Source: Woeseiaceae bacterium | GTDB lineage: Bacteria; Pseudomonadota; Gammaproteobacteria; Steroidobacterales; Woeseiaceae | Length of the DNA stretch: 64,000 bases | Assembly: GCA_028279985.1 (NCBI GenBank) | Contig: JANQMR010000022.1 | Location: 1-64,000 of the forward strand | Direction: 5' to 3' | Shown here: piece by piece, positions 36,061 through 45,665 of the stretch | How the letters are laid out: every line of letters begins with the position of its first letter | Numbering within the stretch: position 1 is the first letter of the stretch | Program-made: the position numbers and the translations under genes | The notes under the pieces: model-generated | The model's database searches: none | What the model saw: only the letters and a program-made list of their open reading frames with translations | What the model was told of the DNA's origin: nothing

Positions 36061-37656
36061 ATGAGTGACAATACCGACGTCGAAACCGCGCCGAGCGACA
36101 CGCCCAACCGCCTGACACGCTTTTTGAGAGTCGTCGAATGGCTGGGCAATGCCCTGCCGCATCCGGTTACCCTGTTCGCCTTGTTCGCCATCGGCATCCT
36201 GTTGTTGAGCGGCATCCTGGGCGCGCTGGACGTCTCGGTGCCGGACCCCCGGCCGGAAGGCGCCAAGGGCCGCGCGCCCAACGGGCTGATCGAAGTCGTG
36301 AGCCTTCTGAACGCGGAAGGACTGCGCCTCATCATCCTCAATCTCGTCACCAACTTCACCGGATTCGTACCGCTCGGCACCGTGCTGGTCGCCCTGCTGG
36401 GGGTCGGCGTCGCCGAACGTTCGGGCCTGTTGACGGCCCTCATCCGCGGCATGGTGCTAAAGGCCAGCCCGCGCACCGTCACGGTCGTCATCGTGTTCGC
36501 CGGCATTGTCTCCAACACGGCATCGGAAATGGGTTATGTCGTATTGGTGCCGCTGGCCGCGGTCGTGTTCTACTCGCTGGGTCGGCACCCGCTGGCCGGG
36601 CTTGCAGCCGCATTCGCCGGCGTCTCGGGGGGTTACAGCGCCAACCTGTTGCTGGGCACGGTCGATCCGCTGCTGGCCGGCATTACCCAGGAGGCGGCAA
36701 GGCTGATCGATCCCGACTACATGGTCGATGCCAGCGCCAACTGGTTTTTCATGTTCGTCAGCACCTTCGTGATCACGGCGATCGCCAGCGTCATCAGCCT
36801 CAAGGTCGTGGAACCGGCGCTCGGCGAGTACGACCGCTCCCAGGTGAACTTCGGCGACGACGAGCATCGCTTCGATCCGCTGACACGCGAGGAGCGCCGC
36901 GGACTCATGGCGGCCGGGGCGGCCGCGCTGGCGATGGTCCTGCTGATTGCATGGATGGTCTTGCCCGAGGGCGCCGTGCTGCGCAACCCGGAAACTGGCG
37001 AGATCCGCAATTCGCCGTTCCTGCGCGGCATCGTCGCGCTGATCTTCGTGTTTTTCCTGGTACCGGGGATCGTGTACGGCAAGGTCGTCGGGACGATCAA
37101 CACCGACCGCGACGTGATCGATGCAATGGCCAATGCGATGAGCACGCTCGGCCTCTACATCGTGCTGGTGTTCTTCGCGGCGCAGTTCGTCGCGTTTTTC
37201 GGGTGGACCAACCTGGGCGCCGTCACCGCCGTCACCGGTGCGACTTTCTTGCAGAACATCGGCCTGACCGGCCCCGTGGTCTTTTTCTTTTTCATCCTGG
37301 TCTGCGGATTCATCAACCTGATGCTGGGCTCGGCATCGGCGCAATGGGCCGTCACCGCGCCCGTTTTCGTGCCCATGCTAATGCTCTTGGGCTACAGCCC
37401 CGAAGTCATCCAGGCTGCGTATCGCATCGGCGATTCCAGCACCAACATCATCACGCCGATGATGAGTTACTTCGGATTGATCATGGCCTTTGTGGCCAAA
37501 TACGTGCCCAAGGCAGGCGTCGGCACCTTGATAGCCATGATGCTGCCGTACTCGGTGGCGTTCATCACCTGTTGGTCGCTGTTCTTTTTCCTGTGGGTAT
37601 TCGTGCTGGGCATGCCGGTGGGCCCGGCGTCGCCGACGTACTATTCGGCCGGGTGA
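36061..37656 (+). CDS. AbgT-family transporter
   Basis: A 531-residue membrane protein with about eleven to thirteen helices. It matches AbgT (p-aminobenzoyl-glutamate / antimetabolite transporter) family segments: LGNALPHPVTLFALFAIG, GFVPLGTVLVALLGVGVAE, SNTASEMGYVVLVPLAA and GDSSTNIITPMMSYF. Several family members instead export sulfonamides, so direction and substrate are open. ATG 36061 was preferred to an earlier in-frame start at 36010 because the cytosolic N-terminus then matches the family length. Confidence 0.9.
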   Translation: MSDNTDVETAPSDTPNRLTRFLRVVEWLGNALPHPVTLFALFAIGILLLSGILGALDVSVPDPRPEGAKGRAPNGLIEVVSLLNAEGLRLIILNLVTNFTGFVPLGTVLVALLGVGVAERSGLLTALIRGMVLKASPRTVTVVIVFAGIVSNTASEMGYVVLVPLAAVVFYSLGRHPLAGLAAAFAGVSGGYSANLLLGTVDPLLAGITQEAARLIDPDYMVDASANWFFMFVSTFVITAIASVISLKVVEPALGEYDRSQVNFGDDEHRFDPLTREERRGLMAAGAAALAMVLLIAWMVLPEGAVLRNPETGEIRNSPFLRGIVALIFVFFLVPGIVYGKVVGTINTDRDVIDAMANAMSTLGLYIVLVFFAAQFVAFFGWTNLGAVTAVTGATFLQNIGLTGPVVFFFFILVCGFINLMLGSASAQWAVTAPVFVPMLMLLGYSPEVIQAAYRIGDSSTNIITPMMSYFGLIMAFVAKYVPKAGVGTLIAMMLPYSVAFITCWSLFFFLWVFVLGMPVGPASPTYYSAG

Positions 37657-37689
37657 GAGCGGCGAACAGACGCCGGTCCGGCCGAGGCC

Positions 37690-37760
37690 CCGGTCGGCGG
37701 TCGTTGAACGATTCCCCGTGAACGATTTCGCTTGAACCATTTCGCGTGAACAATCTCCCG
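37690..37760 (+). repeat. Degenerate short tandem repeats before the TonB receptor gene
   Basis: Four imperfect units of 13-15 bp occur in a row: TTGAACGATTCCCCG, TGAACGATTTCGCT, TGAACCATTTCGCG and TGAACAATCTCCCG. The last unit contains the GTG proposed as the gene start at 37746. Confidence 0.75.
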
Positions 37761-39854
37761 CTGAGGGCGTCCGATCTTACGCCGAGGTTCCCTTTGCAAT
37801 ACCTGTCGATGACATTGCTGATTACGGCGGTTGCCGCGATCGCGCCGCCCGCCGCCGCGACGACGGATACCGTCGGAACGACGGTCGCCGTCGATGAGGT
37901 GCTGGTCACCGCGACTCGGCGTCCGGCGGCGAGCAGCCGGATCTCGTCGGCTTTGACCTTGATCGAAACCCCGGCGCTGCGCCACGGCAAGCTCGTCACC
38001 GACGCGCTCGCGGACAGTCCCGGTGTGTTCCTGCAGCAAACCACGCCGGGGCAGGGCGCGGCGATCATACGTGGCTTGAAGGGGTCGGCGATCTTGCACC
38101 TGGTCGACGGCATGCGCCTCAACAATGCGATATTCCGCAGCGCGCCGACCCAGTATCTGGCCCTGGTACCGACCACGGCGGTCGAACGTATCGAGATCCT
38201 GAGAGGCACGCCGGCGTCCCTGTACGGCAGCGACGCGGTGGGGGGCGCCGTGCAACTGGTGTCGCGTGTTCCCCGCTTCGACGCCCCGAACGTCGAGTTC
38301 GCCGGCAATCTCGTTACCGGCATCGACACCGCCGATCGCGAGCGATCGGTCCGCGCGACCCTGGACGCGGGCAACCGCCGGCTGGCGGCTTCACTCGGGT
38401 TCGAGTTCCTGGAGACCGGCGATCGCCGCATCGGCGGCGGGGAAACCCTGGAGGTCGCCGGTTACGAATCGCGGGCGCTCAGGCTGGCGCTTGCCGGCAC
38501 GCCCGACGAAGATCGTTCCTGGCTGTTCGACGTGCATCACCTGGAGCAGGCTTCGACGCCGCGTATCGATGAGCTGGTGCCGGGCTTCGGGCAGATCGAG
38601 CCGGCGTCCTCGGAGTTCGTGTTTGCACCCAACCGCCGCAGCTTCGTGCACGGCCGTTACTCGCACAAGGCCGGGCCGCTGGACCTCGATTGGGACCTGG
38701 GCCTGGCCTGGCAACGCATCGAGGACGACCGCGTCAACCGCGACTTCGAGGCGAATGTCAGGCGCCTGGAACGAAACCGCAGCGACCTGGTGGGACTCAA
38801 CGTCAGCGGCACCCGTACGGCAGGCTCCGGATCGTGGATCGCCGGCGCCGAGCTCTATTTCGACCGCGTCGCCAGCACGCGGCTCGAGGAGGACCTGGCC
38901 GACGGGCGGACATCGCCGATCACGTCGCGTTTTCCCAACGGCTCCGAAGTGGTCCAGCTCGCTTTCTACACCAACGTCGAACAGCCGATAGGGCGGCGTC
39001 ATCGACTGAATGCCGGGTTGCGATGGAGTTACGTCGATGTCCATCTGGCATCGACCCCGATGTCGGATGCCGCTTCGGTCCTTGCCCGGGACCTGAGCGG
39101 CGACATCGGCTGGATCGTCGATGTCGGCGACCGGATGCAATTCGTCGTCAACGCCGGCGCCGGGTTTCGCGCGCCGAACGTGTTCGATCTCGGCACGCTA
39201 GGCAACCGGCCGGGCAACCGTTTCAACCTTCCGAACACCCGGCTGGATTCGGAACGGGCGCTGCAGCTCGACGCCGGACTGCGCTACCGCGGCCGACGTG
39301 CCGGCGTGGACCTGACGCTGTTTGCGCTGGACTATCGCGATCGCATCACGACGGTATCGACCGGCGAGACCACGGCGGAAGGTCGCAACGTCGTCAGAAG
39401 CGAGAATGGCGCCGAGTCCAGGATTTACGGCGCCGAGCTCGATGCCGACCTCGACATCGCCGACGGCCTGTCCGCAAACCTGGTGCTGAATTACACCTGG
39501 GGCGAACAAAGGGACGAGGGGGGACCGGCCGAGCCGGCCGATCGCATCCCGCCGCTCACCGGCCGGCTCGGTTTCGACGTCAAACCCGGCGTCGATCTGC
39601 GATTACGGGCCTGGCTGAGCTTTGCGGCGCGGCAGAACCGGCTGAGCGCCCGCGATATCGGCGATCCGCGTATCGATCCGCGGGGCACGGCCGGCCGGGT
39701 TGCAGCCGGCCTCGAACTGTCCTGGGATGTCGCCGATGGTTGGTGGCTAGACGTCGGGGTAGACAACGTTCTCGACAAGGCTTATCGGGAGCACGGCTCG
39801 GGCGTGGACGCGGTCGGGCGCAATCTGTCCCTGCGGCTCGGAACGACCTGGTAA
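37746..39854 (+). CDS. TonB-dependent outer-membrane receptor
   Basis: A 702-residue receptor. Signal-like region residues 1-40, TonB-box-like VDEVLVTATR, then the plug domain (about 50-170: PGVFLQQTTPGQGAAIIRGL, VDGMRLNNAIFRS, IEILRGTPASLYGSDAVGG) and a 22-strand barrel ending NLSLRLGTTW, with terminal aromatic. The plug resembles siderophore/heme and corrinoid receptors, but the ligand is unknown. The start is uncertain: GTG 37746 gives basic residues before the hydrophobic segment, while ATG 37809 would leave none. No TonB/ExbBD genes are nearby. Confidence 0.88.
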   Translation: MNNLPLRASDLTPRFPLQYLSMTLLITAVAAIAPPAAATTDTVGTTVAVDEVLVTATRRPAASSRISSALTLIETPALRHGKLVTDALADSPGVFLQQTTPGQGAAIIRGLKGSAILHLVDGMRLNNAIFRSAPTQYLALVPTTAVERIEILRGTPASLYGSDAVGGAVQLVSRVPRFDAPNVEFAGNLVTGIDTADRERSVRATLDAGNRRLAASLGFEFLETGDRRIGGGETLEVAGYESRALRLALAGTPDEDRSWLFDVHHLEQASTPRIDELVPGFGQIEPASSEFVFAPNRRSFVHGRYSHKAGPLDLDWDLGLAWQRIEDDRVNRDFEANVRRLERNRSDLVGLNVSGTRTAGSGSWIAGAELYFDRVASTRLEEDLADGRTSPITSRFPNGSEVVQLAFYTNVEQPIGRRHRLNAGLRWSYVDVHLASTPMSDAASVLARDLSGDIGWIVDVGDRMQFVVNAGAGFRAPNVFDLGTLGNRPGNRFNLPNTRLDSERALQLDAGLRYRGRRAGVDLTLFALDYRDRITTVSTGETTAEGRNVVRSENGAESRIYGAELDADLDIADGLSANLVLNYTWGEQRDEGGPAEPADRIPPLTGRLGFDVKPGVDLRLRAWLSFAARQNRLSARDIGDPRIDPRGTAGRVAAGLELSWDVADGWWLDVGVDNVLDKAYREHGSGVDAVGRNLSLRLGTTW

Positions 39855-39875
39855 TCGCGGGCGTCGCTTGCTGCC

Positions 39876-39912
39876 CTCGTTCGAACCCGTTCGAACCCGT
39901 TCAAACCCGGCT
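39876..39912 (+). repeat. Short tandem repeat after the TonB receptor gene
   Basis: GTTCGAACCC occurs twice and GTTCAAACCC once in direct succession, a 10-bp unit in the 150-bp gap before sdaA. Confidence 0.7.
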
Positions 39913-40004
39913 CCGCCCCGGCTTCACCCCAGTTCCACAATTGCGGAAGCTTGGCGATCGTTGCGGTCATTGCCATTGGTCACAATTGTCTGCGAGGCAG
40001 CCGC

Positions 40005-41402
40005 TCAGCAATCGACGAAACTGACCGGCACTTCGACGACATGGGTTGCCAGGCCGCCGCGTGAGGTCTCCTTGTATTTGTCCTGCATGTCCAGGCCGGT
40101 GGCGCGCATCGTCGCGATGACCTTGTCGAGCGAGACGAAATGCCGCCCGTCGCCGCGTAATGCCAGGCGTGACGCGTTGATGGCCTTGATCGAGGCCATT
40201 GCATTACGCTCGATGCAGGGGATCTGGACCAGGCCGCCGATCGGGTCGCAGGTCAGCCCCAGGTTGTGCTCCATCGCGATCTCGGCGGCGTTTTCGACCT
40301 GTTGGGGCGTGCCGCCGAGCACTTCGGTCAGGCCCGCCGCGGCCATCGAGCAGGCCGAGCCGACCTCGCCCTGGCAGCCCACCTCGGCGCCGGAGATCGA
40401 TGCGTTTCGCTTGAACAACAGGCCTACGGCGGCTGCCGTGAGCAGGAAACGCACGACGCCGTCGTCGTCCGCGCCCGGGCAGAAGCGCATGTAGTAATGC
40501 AATACGGCGGGAATGATCCCCGCCGCGCCGTTGGTCGGCGCCGTGACCACGCGGCCGCCGACGGCATTCTCCTCGTTGACGGCCAGGGCGTAGAGATTGA
40601 CCCAGTCCATGATCGTCAGCGGGTCCCTGAGCGCCGCCTCGGGCTGACTCGAAAGCTGCGTGTACAAATCCGCGGCCCGGCGCTGGACCTTGAGTCCGGG
40701 CATCACGCCCTCGCTTTCGCAGCCGCGCCTGACGCAGGCCTGCATCGCGTGCCAGATGTCCAGCAGGCCCTCGCGGATCTCGTCGTCGCCGCGCCAGGTG
40801 CGTTCGTTCGCCAGCATCAGCGCGCTGATCGACAGCTCGTGCGTCTTGCACAGCTCAAGCAACTCGGCGCCGGAGTCGAACGGAAACGCCACGGTCACGT
40901 CGTGCTCGACGATCACCGGCTCGTCCTCGTGGTTTTCGCGAACGACGAAGCCGCCGCCGACGGAGTAATACACGCGTTCGAGCAGTGTCGTGCCGTCGCC
41001 GTCGGACGCGACGAAACGCATGCCGTTGGGGTGGCCCGGCAGGGACTCGCGTTTCTCGAAGACGAGGTCGGAGCGGAGGTCGAAGCCGATCTTCCGGCTG
41101 CCGCCGAGCTCGAGCTCCCGATCCTCCTCGAGCTTCTGCATCCGCGCCGGTATCGTATCCACGTCGACCGCTTCGGGCGTCTCACCCTCCAGTCCGAGCA
41201 CGACGGCCCTGTGGGTGCCGTGCCCGCGGCCCGTCGCGCCTAGGGAACCGTAGAGATGTACGCGCAAGCCCGCGGTTTTCTCCGCTACGGCCTCGGCCGC
41301 GAGCGCGTCGACGAACATGGCCGCGGCCCGCATCGGCCCGACCGTGTGCGAGCTCGACGGCCCGATTCCGATTGTGAACAGATCGAAGACACTGATCGAC
41401 AT
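40005..41402 (-). CDS. sdaA: L-serine dehydratase, iron-sulfur type
   Basis: A 465-residue one-chain enzyme converting L-serine to pyruvate and ammonia. The beta domain opens [20 protein letters not shown]. The alpha domain contains [20 protein letters not shown] and [20 protein letters not shown], which supply the three conserved cluster cysteines (CQGEVGSAC region and CDP/IPC). The C-terminal cysteine (SFVDC) is also typical of this type. Length matches the bacterial one-chain form (about 455). It stands alone on the minus strand. Confidence 0.95.
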   Translation of the reverse strand: MSISVFDLFTIGIGPSSSHTVGPMRAAAMFVDALAAEAVAEKTAGLRVHLYGSLGATGRGHGTHRAVVLGLEGETPEAVDVDTIPARMQKLEEDRELELGGSRKIGFDLRSDLVFEKRESLPGHPNGMRFVASDGDGTTLLERVYYSVGGGFVVRENHEDEPVIVEHDVTVAFPFDSGAELLELCKTHELSISALMLANERTWRGDDEIREGLLDIWHAMQACVRRGCESEGVMPGLKVQRRAADLYTQLSSQPEAALRDPLTIMDWVNLYALAVNEENAVGGRVVTAPTNGAAGIIPAVLHYYMRFCPGADDDGVVRFLLTAAAVGLLFKRNASISGAEVGCQGEVGSACSMAAAGLTEVLGGTPQQVENAAEIAMEHNLGLTCDPIGGLVQIPCIERNAMASIKAINASRLALRGDGRHFVSLDKVIATMRATGLDMQDKYKETSRGGLATHVVEVPVSFVDC

Positions 41403-41595
41403 CGTTTCAGCCTGTGCAAAAGGCCTTTAACGGCACTGAAGACCGATCCGGCGTGGGCGCCGGCTCCGAATACTGCGGTTGCTGACAGCCGCGCTGGAAC
41501 GCGGCCCGCGCAATATACCACCTGCGCACGGCCGGATAATCCCCGAGTCGGATCGATTCGTCATCGTGACGGCTGTGGTCACCCTTTGCCTCGCC

Positions 41596-42474
41596 TTACT
41601 CGAACGTTTTTACTTCGAGCGACGCATTGTCGCCGATCGACGCGCGCTTCATGCCTTCCGAGTTGTAGCGCATCGCCTTCTCGCCGGCAGCGGTGACCGC
41701 AATGATCCCGCCGTCGCCGCCGAGGCGCGCGACATCGTCCAGCACCGAGTCGAGCGCATCGGCCAGCGCCTGTCCGGCGCGTACCCGGTTGGCCGCCGAT
41801 ACGGCCGCGGCCGTGCGAATGAAAAACTCGCCGGTGCCGGTACACGACACGGCAATCTCCGGGTCCGCCCAGGTTCCGGCGCCGATGATGGGCGTGTCGC
41901 CGACCCGGCCCTCGAGCTTGGCGAAGGTTCCGCCGGTAGAGGTCGCCGCCGCGGTCGAGCCACTGGCGTCTACCGCGACCGCGCCAACCGTGCCGTGCAT
42001 CCGTTCGTTGATATCGTCGGGCTCGACGCCGGCCGGCAGCGTGTAATAGTCGTTCGGGTTCTCGACCAGCGCAAAACCCTGCTCGCGGGCGAAGCTCAGC
42101 GCGCCGGCGCCGGCCAGCATCACGTGTGAGGTGCCGTCCATGACGCCGCGTGCCACGCTTATGGGCTGCACCGCGTCGCGTAGCGAGGCGACGGCGCCGG
42201 CACGCTGCGTCGCGCCGTCCATGATCGATGCGTCCAGCTCCACGTAACCCGCCGTGTTCGGCGCCGAGCCCCTGCCGGCGACGTACAGGCCGCTCCGTTC
42301 CATCTCCACGACGGCAAACTCGACCACGTCGAGCGCGGCCGCGCCCGAGGCCAGGCGTTGGCCGGCCTCTGCCGCAAGCGTCTCGAGGTGGGCTTCCACG
42401 CGCGAATAGTCGCGACCGGGGCGGGCGCCCGCCCCGCCATGCATCGCAAATGTATAGGTCTTGTTCTTACTCAA
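41596..42474 (-). CDS. iaaA: Isoaspartyl peptidase / L-asparaginase (Ntn hydrolase)
   Basis: A 292-residue autoprocessing enzyme that removes isoaspartyl residues and hydrolyses asparagine. The start AMHGGAGARPG and the self-cleavage site HGTVGAVAVDASG, with the nucleophile Thr after the scissile Gly, are both present, as is the GVGDTPIIGAGTWAD-like glycine-rich loop (RVGDTPIIGAGTWAD). TTG 42474 was chosen since GGAG lies ten bases upstream and the protein then begins just before the first strand; the frame extends further upstream without protein-like sequence. Confidence 0.92.
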   Translation of the reverse strand: MSKNKTYTFAMHGGAGARPGRDYSRVEAHLETLAAEAGQRLASGAAALDVVEFAVVEMERSGLYVAGRGSAPNTAGYVELDASIMDGATQRAGAVASLRDAVQPISVARGVMDGTSHVMLAGAGALSFAREQGFALVENPNDYYTLPAGVEPDDINERMHGTVGAVAVDASGSTAAATSTGGTFAKLEGRVGDTPIIGAGTWADPEIAVSCTGTGEFFIRTAAAVSAANRVRAGQALADALDSVLDDVARLGGDGGIIAVTAAGEKAMRYNSEGMKRASIGDNASLEVKTFE

Positions 42475-42574
42475 CGCGCCGGCGCTCCTTTTCCGCTCGC
42501 GCCAGGCGCGCAACGTCCCCTTGCCCCTGTTCCCGGGCGCCGTAGTCGCTCGAAGGTTTTCACCGCAGACTCCT

Positions 42575-42760
42575 CGATGTGTAACGGATATCGTTATCCA
42601 ATATCCAATGGGTACCGTCGTCCCATGAATACCGTCATGGGTGCTGTCATGTGTACTAGCGGGGCACCGGACGGAAACGCGGTCGGTTTCGGCCCGCCGG
42701 AACCCATCTGCGGACCATAACATGGAGCCGATCGACATGGAGCCCATCGGTCGACGGCGT
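42575..42760 (+). repeat. Short repeats in the iaaA / L,D-transpeptidase gap
   Basis: The 299-bp gap between two divergent genes contains imperfect local repeats: ATATCGTTATCCAATATCCA, then ATGGGTACCGTCGTCC / ATGAATACCGTC / ATGGGTGCTGTC, and ATGGAGCCGATCGAC / ATGGAGCCCATCGGTC. No gene or terminator is seen. Confidence 0.65.
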
Positions 42761-42773
42761 TACCATCCGTGGC

Positions 42774-43730
42774 ATGTCATTAGCAACTCGGTCTGCGGGT
42801 CCGAAAAGTCCAGCGTGCGGCAAGCCGCCGAAAACGATTCCGGCGGCTTTGCTCACGCTGCTGGTCCAGACGGCTGCGGCGACCGACACCGCGCAACCGG
42901 TGCCGGCGTACGTCCTGGAGTTGCCGGATTCGGTGACGGAGCTGCTCGTCGCCGAGACCGATACCGCGACGCTGTTTCGCTTTCGCCGCGACGGCACGAT
43001 CATGCGGGAGTACGACCGGCGTTACATGTCGATCGGCGAGCAGGGCGTTCGCAAACAAAGGGCCTGGGACAGGCGCACGCCGCTCGGCATTTACTTCGTG
43101 AACGACCGGCTCGACCCGGAACGCTTGCCGGACCGATACGGCGCGGCCGCTTTTCCGCTGGACTATCCGAATACGCTGGACCGGCTCGCCGGTCGAAGCG
43201 GCGACGGCATCTGGCTGCATGGCGTCGATCCCGGCGCGGGCCGGCGTCCGCCGCTGGACACCGACGGGTGCCTTGCCCTCGGCAACGACGACCTGCTCGC
43301 GATCGCCCCGGACATCGCCCCGCTTTCGACGCCGGTCGTGATAACGCGGCGGCTCGAGCGCCTGATGCCGGAGGAAATCGCCCGTCTGCGAGACGAGCTC
43401 AAGGCCGTGCTGGCGCGCTGGGTGTCGAGTTTCGAGACCCGCGACCTCTACGCCTATCTGAGCCTGTACGCGGAGGACTTCGTGTTCCACGGTCTGTCGC
43501 GCGAGCGTTGGCTGGCTTTGCAGTTGGGGCGGTTCGAGTCCCGAGGCGCCGCGGCCGTCACGCTGGAAGACCTGGTGTTGCTCAAGGAGCCGGCCGAAGA
43601 CGAGGTTTACCTGAGCCGATTCACCCGGTCCGTGGTCGAAAACGGGCGCCGGGTGTCGATTACCCACCGGCTGTACTGGCGGCGCTCGATGGCGGGGGTA
43701 TGGCGCATCATCGCCGAGGACAACGGCTGA
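42774..43730 (+). CDS. L,D-transpeptidase (YkuD) with C-terminal NTF2-like domain
   Basis: A 318-residue envelope enzyme. A hydrophobic segment (TIPAALLTLLVQTAAA) serves as signal or anchor. The YkuD domain covers residues about 45-185 with GIWLHGV (His149) and DTDGCLALG (catalytic Cys166), so it is likely active in peptidoglycan 3-3 crosslinking or lipoprotein attachment. Residues about 195-318 (ARWVSSFETRDLYAYLSLYA) resemble the NTF2-like domain often fused to this group. Confidence 0.87.
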   Translation: MSLATRSAGPKSPACGKPPKTIPAALLTLLVQTAAATDTAQPVPAYVLELPDSVTELLVAETDTATLFRFRRDGTIMREYDRRYMSIGEQGVRKQRAWDRRTPLGIYFVNDRLDPERLPDRYGAAAFPLDYPNTLDRLAGRSGDGIWLHGVDPGAGRRPPLDTDGCLALGNDDLLAIAPDIAPLSTPVVITRRLERLMPEEIARLRDELKAVLARWVSSFETRDLYAYLSLYAEDFVFHGLSRERWLALQLGRFESRGAAAVTLEDLVLLKEPAEDEVYLSRFTRSVVENGRRVSITHRLYWRRSMAGVWRIIAEDNG

Positions 43731-43799
43731 GCGCGGCGGCTTCGTAGCCCGGCATCCGCCCGGACAGTCGGATCGCCGTCCGGGTTATTGCGGATGATT

Positions 43800-43895
43800 G
43801 CCGATTGTATCGGGCTATCTGTATCGGGCTATTTGTATCGGATTACTTAGTTGTGGACTATTTGGTCGTGAACCATTCGTTACGGATTATTTGTC
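43800..43895 (+). repeat. Short tandem repeats between convergent genes
   Basis: GTATCGGGCTATCT, GTATCGGGCTATTT and GTATCGGATTACTTA follow one another, then weaker units (GTGGACTATTTG, GTCGTGAACCATTCG, ACGGATTATTTG) run up to the dsbA stop codon. The unit is about 14 bp. Confidence 0.75.
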
Positions 43896-44753
43896 CTATC
43901 GCAAGCGCTCCCGCTCGACGAGTTCGTCGATCAATTCCATCAGCGCCGGGTAACCGCCGGCGTTCTGTGCGCCGGTCCGGTATTTGCCGTTGACGACGAT
44001 CTGCGGAACGCTGGAGACCTCATAACGGTCGGCAAGGTCGGCCGCCTTGCGCAGATTCTGTTCGACCTCGAACGACTTCCAGGCCTTGTCGAACGAGTCG
44101 GCCCCGACGCCGAATCGCTCGAAGAGCCGGCGGATCGAGTCCTCCGAGGTCAGGCGGTTATTGCGTTCGTGATACTCGGCGAACACGGCCTGGCGAAACG
44201 CCTCCGGGTCTTCGAGCTCGCCGTTGCGTGCCAGCACCTCTGCGGCATAAAACAGTCTGGCGTGTAAGGCAACGAGACGATTCCAGGCGGTCGGGACGTG
44301 TACAAAGCGAACGTCGGCAGGTTTTTCCTCCAGCCAACGCTTGATATAGGGCTCTATGTCGTAGCAGTGCGGGCACCCGTACCAGAAGAATTCCGCCACC
44401 TCGATTTTGTCGGCGCCGCCGAAAGTCGGCTGCGCGGGCATGATGCGGTCGTAGTGCTCACCCTCGACGAATCGCCATTCGCGGGCTTCGGCCGGGCTCT
44501 CGGCCCGCGCCAGCACGATCGGCTGGTCCTCGGGCTCGACTTCGGCATCGGACTCCTCGACGACTTCCAACGGCACTTGTTCGCCGGGCTCGTCCGCTGG
44601 AAGCGCCTCTGCCGGCCGGGCGACCTCTGCCGGAGCTTCGTCGGTCGTGGCCCGGGCCGGATTGGCCGTATCGTCCTGTTTCTGGCCGCACGCGGCGAGC
44701 AGGAGGAGGGACAGGGTCGTCAGGATGGTGAAGCTGAGTGGTCGATTTGTCAT
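43896..44753 (-). CDS. dsbA: DsbA-family thiol:disulfide oxidoreductase, lipoprotein form
   Basis: A 285-residue protein. The N-terminus has a lipobox LLLLAAC with lipidated Cys22, then a roughly 70-residue acidic, Pro/Ala/Glu-rich linker, then a DsbA domain with active site CPHC (127-130) in FFWYGCPHCYDIEPY and the cis-proline loop VSSVPQIVV. It would form disulfides in exported proteins while tethered to a membrane, unlike soluble E. coli DsbA. The neighbour upstream on the same strand is cytochrome c4, the common gammaproteobacterial order. Confidence 0.92.
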   Translation of the reverse strand: MTNRPLSFTILTTLSLLLLAACGQKQDDTANPARATTDEAPAEVARPAEALPADEPGEQVPLEVVEESDAEVEPEDQPIVLARAESPAEAREWRFVEGEHYDRIMPAQPTFGGADKIEVAEFFWYGCPHCYDIEPYIKRWLEEKPADVRFVHVPTAWNRLVALHARLFYAAEVLARNGELEDPEAFRQAVFAEYHERNNRLTSEDSIRRLFERFGVGADSFDKAWKSFEVEQNLRKAADLADRYEVSSVPQIVVNGKYRTGAQNAGGYPALMELIDELVERERLR

Positions 44754-44837
44754 CTTAGGTGCGATTCCGATTGTTGTCGTGTTGCGCGGCAGCGGCGACG
44801 CGTCGAGCGCCGTCGTAGCGGTGTACGGCGGCAGCGG

Positions 44838-44892
44838 CGCGTCGAGGACTATCGTTTAGGACTATAGTCGAGAACTATAATCGAGAGCTATC
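44838..44892 (+). repeat. Short tandem repeats between dsbA and cytochrome c4
   Basis: Imperfect 14-15-bp units occur in a row: GAGGACTATCGTTTA, GGACTATAGTCGA, GAACTATAATCGA and GAGCTATCGCAGG. The last unit runs into the cytochrome c4 stop codon. Confidence 0.75.
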
Positions 44893-45538
44893 GCAGGCCT
44901 TGCACGTACGAAGCCAATGCGACGATCTCTTCCTCGCTGAGTCGCTCCGCGATGGAGTTCATCATCTTTGACACATGCAGCGTCTGACGTTCCCCCGATG
45001 CGTAGGCGCGCAGTTGCATGGCCGTGTAGGTTGCATGCTGGCCGGACAGCGCCGGATAACCGGCTGCCGGGTTCCCCTTGCCGCTGGGGCCGTGACAGGC
45101 GCTGCAGGCGGAGGCGCCGGTCTCCAGGTTGCCGCCCCGATAAAGGGCCTCCGCCCGTGCCACGAGCTTGGGGTCTGCAACGGTCTGGCTTGCGGTCTCG
45201 AGTCCCTCGTAATAGACGGCGAGATCGCGCATGTCTTGTTCGCTCAACAACATCGCCTGGCTGCTCATCAGCGCGTTGAAGCGTTTGCCTTCCTTGAAGG
45301 CCTTGAGTTGCGCAACCATATAGGGCGCGCCCTGTCCGGCCAGGTTCGGCCATTCGGGATTGACGCTGTTTCCTTCGGTGCCGTGGCATGCGGCACAGGT
45401 GATGGATTTGGCTTTGCCGGCTTCGGCGTCGCCGTCGATCAGGTTTTCCGCCTGTGCCGAGAAGGACAATAATGCGGCCAGCGCGGTGAGCGGAATGCCT
45501 TTGGTCAAGAGCTTGCCTTTACATAAGTTCTCGATCAT
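44888..45538 (-). CDS. Diheme cytochrome c4
   Basis: A 216-residue periplasmic diheme cytochrome. The signal peptide (GIPLTALAALLSFSAQA) precedes two homologous domains with CAACHG (about residue 48) and CSACHG (about 143), each followed by a methionine ligand segment (ALMSSQAMLLSEQD, and HVSKMMNSIAERL). Cytochrome c4 carries electrons to terminal oxidases. The chosen ATG at 45538 lies in a duplicated 15-bp start region (ATCGAGAACTCATG directly before ATCGAGAACTTATG). Confidence 0.93.
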   Translation of the reverse strand: MIENLCKGKLLTKGIPLTALAALLSFSAQAENLIDGDAEAGKAKSITCAACHGTEGNSVNPEWPNLAGQGAPYMVAQLKAFKEGKRFNALMSSQAMLLSEQDMRDLAVYYEGLETASQTVADPKLVARAEALYRGGNLETGASACSACHGPSGKGNPAAGYPALSGQHATYTAMQLRAYASGERQTLHVSKMMNSIAERLSEEEIVALASYVQGLR

Positions 45539-45665
45539 GAGTTCTCGATTTGAATTCTCGGTTTGTTCGTTCTCGGTGTCTCGACCAGCGGTACTCTATC
45601 GTTTCTCGAAAAGTCAGCGTTTCTCGACGACCGCGTTCCTCGAAAACCGGGCTTTCCCTGCGAAG
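45520..45665 (+). repeat. TTCTCG-rich short repeats upstream of cytochrome c4
   Basis: The 332-bp gap between cytochrome c4 and engB holds no gene. From 45525 to about 45660 it is filled with imperfect units containing TTCTCGA or TTCTCGG about every 12-22 bp, starting inside the cytochrome start codon region. The remainder up to 45870 shows nothing recognisable. Confidence 0.75.

Noticed and set aside
36138..37721. A 527-residue open frame overlapping the AbgT transporter gene
   Set aside because: It is a GC-rich shadow frame, rich in Arg/Gly/His, with no domain pattern; the AbgT frame is clearly coding.
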